Origin: Actinomycetales bacterium
GTDB taxonomy: Bacteria; Actinomycetota; Actinomycetes; Mycobacteriales; Micromonosporaceae
DNA: 64,000 nt
NCBI GenBank assembly: GCA_002919305.1
Contig: PKFB01000007.1
Span: 1-64,000, forward strand
Reading direction: 5' to 3'
Both the position numbers and the translations under genes were made by a program. Of the stretch, positions 33,967 to 41,299 are shown one piece after another (position 1 is the first letter of the stretch; each line of letters starts with the position of its first letter). The notes beneath the pieces are model-generated. The model saw only the letters and a program-made list of their open reading frames with translations, was not told the origin of the DNA and did not search any database.

Positions 33967-34563
33967 TCAGTGCCCCACCTTCACGTGCTCCGCGTTCTGA
34001 GCGGACTTCACCGCCTCCAACAGCTCCCCTTTACTCATCCGGGACCGCCCCGCAATGCCGTACTCACCCGCCAACGCGTACAGCTTCTGCTTACTCAACT
34101 CCGAACCACCCACCTGATGGGTGGAGGGGCCATGCTCCAGCTCAGCCCCACGCCGCCGCAGAAACGCCTCACCCAGCCGAACCAGCTGCTCTCGGTCACT
34201 GCGCTCCCGCAAGGCCGGCAGCGTGACGCTCTCCTCCTCCCGGATGTGCTCCTCCACCGTCTGCATAAGCCGGGTCAGCCCGTCGTCGAACTCCGACGAA
34301 TCCGGATCCATCTTCTTCAGACGCGCCAAAAGCTCATCGGCCTCCGCATGCTCCTGCCGCGCATGCGTGACCTCCTCAGCGGTGGTCGCCCGAGCGATCT
34401 GCGGGTAAACCTCAGCCTCCTCAGCGCGGCTGTGCGCGGTCAGTAACGCCGCCATCTGCTGGAACAGCAACAGGCGATCACCCTCACCACGGCGCAACCT
34501 GACGAACAACGCCTGAATATCACGATGATCCTGAATGATTAGATCGACGACGTTCGTGCGCAT
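33967..34563 (-). CDS. Hemerythrin domain protein with Rho_N-like C-terminus
   Basis: 198 aa. The hemerythrin four-helix bundle covers residues 1-135 with probable iron ligands H13, H44, E48, H72, H106 and E110. Residues 155-190 (SKQKLYALAGEYGIAGRSRM followed by SKGELLEAVKSA) look like the Rho termination factor N-terminal or SAP-like nucleic-acid-binding helix set. A long upstream extension is not family-like, so ATG at 34563 with GGGGGA upstream is preferred. Such proteins may sense oxygen or NO. Confidence 0.85.
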   Translation of the reverse strand: MRTNVVDLIIQDHRDIQALFVRLRRGEGDRLLLFQQMAALLTAHSRAEEAEVYPQIARATTAEEVTHARQEHAEADELLARLKKMDPDSSEFDDGLTRLMQTVEEHIREEESVTLPALRERSDREQLVRLGEAFLRRRGAELEHGPSTHQVGGSELSKQKLYALAGEYGIAGRSRMSKGELLEAVKSAQNAEHVKVGH

Positions 34564-34710
34564 CGTGTCCCCCAAGCTCGGTTGTGCCGCTGGGGTACCC
34601 GCCACGCCCCCACACAAACGCCGCCCCGCCCGGGCTGCCGCAGGCCGGCTCCATGCAAGCAGGCCCGCAGCAGCACCCGAACCCAACCCACCCCAAAAAA
34701 ACGGAAACCG

Positions 34711-34752
34711 CAAGATAGTTTTGCGGCGGACCTATCTTGGTAAGATCAAGGA
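34711..34752 (+). promoter_or_regulatory. Operator and leaderless promoter of the MarR gene
   Basis: CAAGATAG (34711-34718) and CTATCTTG (34732-34739) form a perfect inverted repeat. A -10 TAAGAT (34741-34746) lies seven bases before the GTG, so the message starts at the start codon and the repeat covers the -35 region. Confidence 0.6.
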
Positions 34753-35286
34753 GTGACCATTCAGCAGGCGGATCCGAGCACTACCAGCACCCCGGCGGCA
34801 CCCACACACGCCACCCCTCCGGACCTGTCCTTCCTGCTGAGCCACACCAGCCATGCACTGATCACCAAAATGACAGCCGCCCTCGCCGAGCTCGGCGTCA
34901 CCCCCCGTGGCTTCTGCGTTCTGAAAAATGCCCTCCCCGGCACCCTCACCCAGATCCAACTCGCCGAACTGTCGCACCTCGACAAAACCACCATGGTGGT
35001 CACCCTCGACGAGCTGGAGAAAGCCGGACTAGCCGAACGACGCCCTTCCCCCACGGACCGACGCGCCCGCATCATCGTCGTCACCGACGCCGGCCGCCAA
35101 GTGGCCACCGCAGGCCAACGAATCGTCGATCAGGTCCACAGGGCCGTCCTGGAGGCGCTACCCGAATCAGAACGCCAGGCGTTCGTCTCCGCCCTCACCC
35201 GCCTGGCCAGCGGCTACCTGTCCACCCCTGTCCCGTGTCAACGGTCTGTTCGGCGGACACGCCAGCCCCGACGCAATCACGCCTGA
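34753..35286 (+). CDS. MarR family transcriptional regulator
   Basis: 177 aa. The winged helix is IQLAELSHLDKTTMVVTLDE followed by the wing RRPSPTDRRARIIVVTDAG. The N-terminal 25 residues are low-complexity. GTG at 34753 is likely leaderless. Downstream, in the same direction, lies a DHA2 drug exporter, a frequent MarR target, although it has its own operator. Confidence 0.9.
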   Translation: MTIQQADPSTTSTPAAPTHATPPDLSFLLSHTSHALITKMTAALAELGVTPRGFCVLKNALPGTLTQIQLAELSHLDKTTMVVTLDELEKAGLAERRPSPTDRRARIIVVTDAGRQVATAGQRIVDQVHRAVLEALPESERQAFVSALTRLASGYLSTPVPCQRSVRRTRQPRRNHA

Positions 35287-35429
35287 CCACCCATCACCGC
35301 AGCGCTGGCCCACCACAGCACCTCCTGCCGCGGTACGCCCCAGCACGCAAGGAAGCCAGGGACGGACAAGGCTCAGACCCACAGCAGCCCTTAGAACCGG
35401 TCAGCGACACCAACCCCGCATGTGACGGT

Positions 35430-35451
35430 CCGCCCTTCCCGCACAGGGCGG
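35430..35451 (+). terminator. Terminator-like hairpin after the MarR gene
   Basis: A 7-bp stem (CCGCCCT / AGGGCGG) with an 8-nt loop is followed by TCTTCTC. The remaining sequence between 35287 and 35610 shows no gene. Confidence 0.55.
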
Positions 35452-35613
35452 TCTTCTCAGAGTGCGGATCGCCGTCACCGCGTCAAAGTGGCGCAGCCGA
35501 CGCCGTCCGATTTCTCCCTCATCGTCACCTGTAAGGGCATCCGGTCGCGGCAAAACGCCCCTTTTGTCGGGAATCAAAGGGCAAACGACTACAGCCACTT
35601 GAGGTTTAGTTCT

Positions 35614-35647
35614 CTAGCAGATGGTTAATTAAGAAACTATCTGCTAG
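35614..35647. promoter_or_regulatory. Operator upstream of the DHA2 exporter
   Basis: CTAGCAGAT (35614-35622) and ATCTGCTAG (35639-35647) are a perfect 9-bp inverted repeat around an AT-rich centre containing TTAATTAAG. It resembles a TetR or MarR operator overlapping the -10 region. Its sequence differs from the MarR autoregulatory repeat. Confidence 0.6.
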
Positions 35648-35698
35648 TGTCTCACCCGCACTTCTCCAACAAACCCACCCTCAAATCAGGACACAACC

Positions 35699-37150
35699 AT
35701 GACCACATCCACCTCCTCACCACCCATAACCACCCCCACCAACGATCGAGCCCGCTGGCTCGCCCTCACCACCCTCTGCGCCAGCATGCTCATGATCGTC
35801 CTCGACAGCACCATCGTGACCGTCGCACTCCCCGCCATCCAAACCGACCTCAACATCGCCACCACATCCCTCGGCTGGGTCATCAACGCCTACCTCATCG
35901 CCTTCGGAGGCCTACTCCTCCTCGCCGGACGCCTCGGCGACCTCCTAGGACGCCGTCGCGTCTTCATCACCGGCCTCACCCTGTTCACCCTCGCCTCCCT
36001 GCTCTGCGGCATCGCCACCACCCCCACACAACTGATCACCGCCCGATTCCTCCAAGGAATCGGCGGCGCCTTAACCTCCGCCGTCAGCCTCGGCATGCTG
36101 GTCACCCTCTTCCCCGAACCCCACCACCGCGCCAAAGCCATCGGCGCCTTCAGCTTCGTCAGCGCCGCCGGCGCCTCCATCGGCCTCATCAGCGGCGGCA
36201 TCCTCACCCAAACCCTCAGCTGGCCCTGGATCTTCCTGGTCAACCTCCCCATCGGCATCGCCGCCATCCTCCTCGCCCTCCGCCTCCTCCCCGCCGACCC
36301 CGGCATCGGACTACGCCAAGGAGCCGACATCCTTGGCGCCCTCCTCGTCACCAGCGGCCTCATGCTCGGCGTCTACACCATCGTGGAAACCACCAACCAC
36401 GGCTGGACCTCACCCCGCACCCTCACAGGCGGCGCCATAGCCCTCGCCCTCCTCACCGGCTTCACCCTCCGCCAAGCCACCGCCCCAACCCCCCTCCTCC
36501 CCCTCCGCATCCTCACCTACCGCCCCGTCTGGAGCGCCAACCTCATCCAAATCCTGATGGCCTCCGCCGGCGTGGGCTTCCAAGTCCTCATCGCCCTCTA
36601 CAGCCAACAAGTCCTCGGCTACGACGCACTCAAAGCCGGCCTCGCCCTCACCCCCACCACCCTCCTCATCGGCGCCTTCTCCCTCCTCCTATCCGCCCGA
36701 CTCATCACCCGCTACGGCGCACGCACCGTCCTCCTCATCAGCCTGACCCTCCCCCTCGCCGCCTTCTGCCTCCTCACCCGCATCCCCACCCACGCCTCCT
36801 ACCTCACCGACCTCCTCCCCACCTTGGTGCTGGTCAGCGGATTCGGCCTCGCCTTCCCCGCCCTCACCAACCTCGCCATGTCCAACGCCCAATCCGACGA
36901 CGCCGGACTGACCTCCGGCCTGTTCAACACCACCCAAACCGTCGGCAGCGCTCTCGGCATCGCAATCCTCAGCACCATCGCCACCACCCGCACCACCACC
37001 CTGCTCACCAACGGCGAGCCCATACCCGACGCCCTCGCCAGCGGCCACCGACTGGCCTACACCACCGCCACCGCCTTCATCGCCGCCGCGATCCTCCTCA
37101 CCTTCGCCCTGCTCCGCGCCACACGCACACCACCCACCACCCACGCCTAA
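35699..37150 (+). CDS. DHA2 family MFS drug exporter (EmrB/QacA type)
   Basis: 483 aa with about fourteen membrane segments. The family start LDSTIVTVALPAIQTDL, the motif GRLGDLLGRRRVFITGL and the antiporter motif near GIGGALTSAVSLGML are clear. It exports drugs by proton antiport. Codons end almost always in C (Leu mostly CTC, Thr ACC), unlike neighbours up to 34 kb. Control by the inverted repeat at 35614 is likely. Confidence 0.93.
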   Translation: MTTSTSSPPITTPTNDRARWLALTTLCASMLMIVLDSTIVTVALPAIQTDLNIATTSLGWVINAYLIAFGGLLLLAGRLGDLLGRRRVFITGLTLFTLASLLCGIATTPTQLITARFLQGIGGALTSAVSLGMLVTLFPEPHHRAKAIGAFSFVSAAGASIGLISGGILTQTLSWPWIFLVNLPIGIAAILLALRLLPADPGIGLRQGADILGALLVTSGLMLGVYTIVETTNHGWTSPRTLTGGAIALALLTGFTLRQATAPTPLLPLRILTYRPVWSANLIQILMASAGVGFQVLIALYSQQVLGYDALKAGLALTPTTLLIGAFSLLLSARLITRYGARTVLLISLTLPLAAFCLLTRIPTHASYLTDLLPTLVLVSGFGLAFPALTNLAMSNAQSDDAGLTSGLFNTTQTVGSALGIAILSTIATTRTTTLLTNGEPIPDALASGHRLAYTTATAFIAAAILLTFALLRATRTPPTTHA

Positions 37151-37156
37151 CCACCA

Positions 37157-37190
37157 CCCCGTGGTCGAGGCCGTGGTCTCGACCACGGGG
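37157..37190 (+). terminator. Strong hairpin after the DHA2 exporter
   Basis: A perfect 13-bp stem (CCCCGTGGTCGAG / CTCGACCACGGGG) with an 8-nt loop lies seven bases after the stop codon and 18 bases before the next start. Confidence 0.7.
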
Positions 37191-37208
37191 TCGACGTACC
37201 CTCCCACC

Positions 37209-37655
37209 GTGCACCCACCCCACTGCGTAGGAGCCCTCATCCACAACCGCCACAACCGAATCCTGGCCGTCCGCCGCGCCCCCACCCGCACCCTCCTCCC
37301 CGGCATCTGGGACATCGTCGGCGGCCATCTAGAACCCGGCGAAACCCCCCACCAAGCCCTGGCCCGCGAAATCCACGAAGAAACCGGCTGGACCCTCCAC
37401 CACATCGACGCGGTCATCGCCGACTGGGAATGGGAACACCACGGCGTCACCCGCCGCGAAATCGACTACCTCGTCCGCGTCACCGGCGACCCCCACACCC
37501 CTCGCCTCCAACCCGACGAACACGACGCCTACGCCTGGATAGGACCAGACAACCTCGAGCTACTGATGCAGGGCCGCACCGACAACGACCGACGCCTCCA
37601 CGACATCGTCGCCACCGCCCTCCACACCCTCCACCACACCCATCCACGGACCTAA
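37209..37655 (+). CDS. NUDIX hydrolase
   Basis: 148 aa. The NUDIX box is GGHLEPGETPHQALAREI then HEETGW, complete. The start GTG at 37209 lies seven bases after a TACCCT -10-like element, so the gene may be leaderless. Its codon use is as C-biased as the DHA2 gene before it. Substrate unknown; the length suits a nucleotide or alcohol diphosphate hydrolase. Confidence 0.9.
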   Translation: MHPPHCVGALIHNRHNRILAVRRAPTRTLLPGIWDIVGGHLEPGETPHQALAREIHEETGWTLHHIDAVIADWEWEHHGVTRREIDYLVRVTGDPHTPRLQPDEHDAYAWIGPDNLELLMQGRTDNDRRLHDIVATALHTLHHTHPRT

Positions 37656-37765
37656 CCGTCTTCCCACACCACTAAACGAGGCACAACACAGGCCGTCCGC
37701 GGCGGCACCAACAACCTGTGTCGTTGGCTGTTCGGAACTGTTTGACGAGGTCAGAGACCGGGAGG

Positions 37766-37850
37766 TCCTTCGCCTTTGGCGAAGGAGATATTTAGTGTTG
37801 TCCAGCTGTGCTGGACAACACGTCACTTACTTCGTCCTAGGAAGCTAGGA
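37766..37850. repeat. Cluster of three perfect hairpins
   Basis: TCCTTCGCC-TTT-GGCGAAGGA (37766-37786), a 12-bp stem GTGTTGTCCAGC-TGT-GCTGGACAACAC (37795-37821) and TCCTAG-GAAG-CTAGGA (37835-37850) follow one another in an intergenic region. They lie between a + gene and a - gene that converge, so they may terminate both, but the number of hairpins also suggests a mobile-element end. The rest of 37656-38094 holds nothing recognised. Confidence 0.6.
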
Positions 37851-38094
37851 TTTAACGTCATCACAGCTGATCGCCGCATGACTAATTACGTTCCGTAGTC
37901 ACTCTCCCGCGGCGCGTCCCGTCACAATCGGTTACTCCGCATCCACCGCCGTAACGTCAACCCCATCTCAGGAAACCCATGCCGGACACGGTCACCCGAC
38001 GATGCCCTCGGCACGCACCATTGGGCTTCACCAATAGCGCTGAAAGCGCGACGGTGTCGTCCCCCGGTCACGCGTACCCGACCCCCGTCCGGAA

Positions 38095-38829
38095 TCAGTC
38101 GAGCGGAACGGTGGGCGGTGGCAGCCCGATGTCCCGGGTGAGGTCCAGCATCTCGTTTCGGAACAGCTTTGCGGGATTTGTGGTTTGTGATCCCAGATGC
38201 CCGGTGATCTCCAGCATCACCAAGCCATGCATCCGGCCCCAGATTCGCAACGCGAGAGCGAGCGCCGCTGGTGGCAGCTCCGGGTGCGTCCGTCGGATGG
38301 TGGCGACCATGTGCGGCTGGAAATCCGACCAGGTGTAGTCCCGTCCCCAAGCCGACAGAGTCACATATGGCCACGCCTCGGCGACCAAGTCGTCCAATAG
38401 CGCACAGGCACGATCTCGCGCCTGTGCCGCGGCGCTGTTCGGTGGGATCCTGTAACCGGGGATCGGTTCGCCGAAGATCAGCTGGAACCCCGCCGGGTTC
38501 CCCACCGCCCATTCCCGGTACGCCAGCCCGACCGCGATGATCTTCCCCGCCGGGTCTCCCACGGGGACGGTCCGTGCGGCGGCCTGCTCAGCGTCGGTCA
38601 TCTCCTGGTATACATCGGCGACCAACGCGGTGATGAGGTCCTCGCGGGTGTCGTAGTAGCTGTAGAGCGCCCCCGCCGTCATCCCCATGTCCCGGGCGAT
38701 GGCGCGTAGTGAGATCGCTGCGACACCACCGGTGGCGAGGTGTCGCAGCGCAGTCGCCTTGATCTCGGCGATGGTCTCGGCGCGGAGGCGGTCCCGTCGG
38801 GACCGGATCACGTTACCCACGCTTGACAC
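38095..38829 (-). CDS. TetR/AcrR family regulator
   Basis: 244 aa. The HTH is ISLRAIARDMGMTAGALYSYYDTREDL after a helix ETIAEIKATALRHLATGG. The C-terminal domain (residues 85-240) is of the WHG/TetR_C_13 type. It is divergent from the epimerase-like gene and the two share a perfect 9-3-9 palindrome. GTG starts at 38829 or 38820 are both possible. Confidence 0.92.
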   Translation of the reverse strand: MSSVGNVIRSRRDRLRAETIAEIKATALRHLATGGVAAISLRAIARDMGMTAGALYSYYDTREDLITALVADVYQEMTDAEQAAARTVPVGDPAGKIIAVGLAYREWAVGNPAGFQLIFGEPIPGYRIPPNSAAAQARDRACALLDDLVAEAWPYVTLSAWGRDYTWSDFQPHMVATIRRTHPELPPAALALALRIWGRMHGLVMLEITGHLGSQTTNPAKLFRNEMLDLTRDIGLPPPTVPLD

Positions 38830-38861
38830 CTTACAGAGTTGAAATACTATGCGCCGTGCAA

Positions 38862-38882
38862 AGATTGAACACCGTTCAATCT
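38862..38882. promoter_or_regulatory. TetR operator
   Basis: AGATTGAAC and GTTCAATCT flank ACC, a perfect 21-bp inverted repeat. It ends 20 bp before the epimerase-like ATG. Confidence 0.75.
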
Positions 38883-38902
38883 ATGAACCCCGTGGAGGAA
38901 TC

Positions 38903-39820
38903 ATGGCTCTCCGAGTCGTCGTGGGCGCTGGCGGCACCGGCGTTCCCACGGCTCTGCGTTTCGCCGACGCTGGTGATGAGGTCCGGTTGATCAGCCGACG
39001 TGGTACCGGCCCTGACCACCCTCGGATCACCCGGATCGCCGCTGACGCCACCGACACCGACCGCCTCACCGACCTGACCACCGGTGCCGCGACCCTGCTC
39101 AACTGCGCCATGCCCCCGTACGACCGGTGGCCTCGCGAGTGGCCCCCGCTCGCCGCTTCACTGCTCACCGCTGCGGAACGCACCGGCGCTGACTACGTGA
39201 TCGTGGGGAACTTCTACGGATACGGACCGGTCACCGGGCCCCTCACCGAAGACCTGCCGATGGCCCCCACCTCGGTCAAGGGGCGGGTCCGAGCCCAGAT
39301 GTGGGAGGACGCCCTCGCCGCCCACCGGGCGGGGCGGGTCCGAGTCACCGAAGTCCGGGCCAGCGACCTCCTCGGTGCCCGCGCCGCCTCAGTCTTCGGC
39401 TTCGTGGTGCTCCCCGCTGTCCTCGCCGGTGACGTGGTCCGCTATCCCGGCGACCTCGACGCACCCCATCCCTGGACCTACACCGGTGACGTCGCAGCGA
39501 CCTTGACCGCCGTCAGCAACAGCGATGTGGCCTGGGGACGGGCCTGGCACGTCCCCTCCCCTAACGCCTCGGTGCGGCAAGTCGCGACTCTGCTCGCTGA
39601 GATAACCGGGGCTCCCATGCCGAAACTGGAGCGGCTGTCACGCGCCGCCGTCACCGAGCTGGGGCGCAGCGACCCGATCATCGCCGAACTCCCGGAAGTG
39701 ATGTACCTCGATGAGCAGCCGCTTTTCTTGGACTCCACGGTGACCGAACAGACCTTCGGGGTGACCGCCAGTCCTCTCCGGAAAATGTTGGAGGAGATGG
39801 TCGCCGCGGCACAGGCGTGA
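38903..39820 (+). CDS. NAD-dependent epimerase/dehydratase-like protein
   Basis: 305 aa, extended-SDR-like. The nucleotide motif VVGAGGTGVPTALRFADAG opens it; the active-site region reads YVIVGNFYGYG. The ATG at 38903 has a GGAGG site. It is divergent from and probably repressed by the TetR protein. The substrate is unknown. Confidence 0.88.
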   Translation: MALRVVVGAGGTGVPTALRFADAGDEVRLISRRGTGPDHPRITRIAADATDTDRLTDLTTGAATLLNCAMPPYDRWPREWPPLAASLLTAAERTGADYVIVGNFYGYGPVTGPLTEDLPMAPTSVKGRVRAQMWEDALAAHRAGRVRVTEVRASDLLGARAASVFGFVVLPAVLAGDVVRYPGDLDAPHPWTYTGDVAATLTAVSNSDVAWGRAWHVPSPNASVRQVATLLAEITGAPMPKLERLSRAAVTELGRSDPIIAELPEVMYLDEQPLFLDSTVTEQTFGVTASPLRKMLEEMVAAAQA

Positions 39821-39857
39821 TGGGTATTTCCGCTTGCTCCCGCCGACGCCGGCTAAA

Positions 39858-39898
39858 GGGGTACGCGCTGTGGTGCGGCTAGCATCGCCGCGTACCCC
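39858..39898. terminator. Bidirectional hairpin between epimerase-like and SWIM genes
   Basis: GGGGTACGCG (39858-39867) and CGCGTACCCC (39889-39898) form a perfect 10-bp stem with a 21-nt loop, 38 bp after the + gene's stop. The two genes converge. Confidence 0.6.
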
Positions 39899-40015
39899 CC
39901 ATCTCCGAATCGTCCACCTTGAGGTAGCGCCTTCGATGGCGAGCCCGTTGGGGTGACGTGTGCTTTAGATCCGCGGCGGCACCCACCCGTGGCTGGACTG
40001 ACACCCATGTCGCGG

Positions 40016-41299
40016 TCAGGAGTCCAGTAGCTCGGCCACGGCAGCGGCCGGGTCGGGGCGAGGTGGGCCGGCTGGCCACCAGTCATCCCCGGCACCGGAG
40101 TGGGAAAGGTACGGATACCAGCACCCGTCCTGCCCGTAACGCACCTGCAGCCACCGTGTCCGGCCCGGGCCGGGAGGGAGCGTGCACCGGTTACGCCACA
40201 CCCGCGGTTGAGGCGCCTCATCGCCGTCCCAGATCGCGACGAACGCGGCCCGAGCCCGCGCCAGCTCCAGTGTAGGTGGGGTCCATGGAGTCTCCAGCAC
40301 CTGCAGCCCACCCAGGCCCCCATACCGCCAGGCACACGCCGCCTGATCCAGCTCCGTGAGGGAGCGGGCGCTGGCCTGGGCCAGGCGTTCCCGCGCCTCA
40401 GACGGCATCCCGGGATGTGTGGCGGCTAGACGCGCCGCGTCCTGGCGTACGTCCAATGTGGTCACAGCAGTGACGAGATCGTTCGGCGTCGTCGCCGGGT
40501 TGTCTCCTGTGATCAGTCCACTGTGGCGGAGCAGGGCACTGGCGCGGGCCGCGGCGTCGTGCACCAGCGTCGCCAGAGCCTCAGGATCCACGCCGTCTGT
40601 CGCGGGCACCGACAGCAGGGCCGGTGGAGTGGACACCGGCGGTGGAGGCGGCGGCAGCGGCGCCGGTGCCGTGGCGTACGCCTCGGTCGCTGGTGTCCCC
40701 GCGGTGGTGGCGACCGAGCTTGTCTCCACCGCCGGGGTGTCACGGTGCCGTAGTTCCTCCATCAGCTTCGCCTCTCCCCGGCCCCTCAGCAGCAGAAGGA
40801 GGAACGGGTCCTCGTCGAGCAGCCAGGCCACCTGGTAGGCCAGTGCGGCCGCGTGTTTGCACGGGTAGCCCCAGTCCGGGCAGGTGCAGTCCGGCTCCAG
40901 GTCCCCCACCGTGGGCAGCAGCGGCACCCCCACGTCCTCGGCGGCCGCCACCAGATCGCGGGGCATCTCCCGGTCCAGCAACGCCGCGAGATACCCAGCC
41001 CGGGCCGCCACCTCATCCAGGAAGCGGTCCCAATCGGAGTCGCTCAGCTGCTCGACGATGATCTGGGCCCGGTACGGCGTGGGGTCGCTGCCGTACACCG
41101 GGGCAAGGATCCGTCCCGGAGCGACGGTGATGCTTCCGACATACCCGGCCCGCGCGTAGGTGCGTCCCCGGGCCAGCCGCCCGGAGTCCACAGAGGTCTC
41201 CTCCAAGGCCTTGATCCACGCCTTGCCCCACCACGATCGTGCCCAGGCTCCCCGTCTGGCGCGGGGCGGGAAGGTAGGGAAGGTGACGGCCGTGGTCAC
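40016..41299 (-). CDS. SWIM zinc-finger protein
   Basis: 427 aa. The SWIM motif is C138-T-C140 in DCTCPDWG followed by C147-x-H149 (PCKH). The N-terminal part carries WWGKAWIKALEE and the DPTPYRAQIIVEQL segment shared by the family. The long proline-rich stretch near residues 220-235 is a linker. Its start overlaps the end of the SNF2 gene by four bases, so the two are translationally coupled; this pairing is common in Actinobacteria but its function is not established. Confidence 0.92.
   Translation of the reverse strand: MTTAVTFPTFPPRARRGAWARSWWGKAWIKALEETSVDSGRLARGRTYARAGYVGSITVAPGRILAPVYGSDPTPYRAQIIVEQLSDSDWDRFLDEVAARAGYLAALLDREMPRDLVAAAEDVGVPLLPTVGDLEPDCTCPDWGYPCKHAAALAYQVAWLLDEDPFLLLLLRGRGEAKLMEELRHRDTPAVETSSVATTAGTPATEAYATAPAPLPPPPPPVSTPPALLSVPATDGVDPEALATLVHDAAARASALLRHSGLITGDNPATTPNDLVTAVTTLDVRQDAARLAATHPGMPSEARERLAQASARSLTELDQAACAWRYGGLGGLQVLETPWTPPTLELARARAAFVAIWDGDEAPQPRVWRNRCTLPPGPGRTRWLQVRYGQDGCWYPYLSHSGAGDDWWPAGPPRPDPAAAVAELLDS

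Noticed and set aside
35647-37230. 527-codon His/Arg/Pro-rich frame on the + strand
   Set aside because: It is out of frame with the DHA2 exporter and arises from that gene's extreme C-ending codon use.
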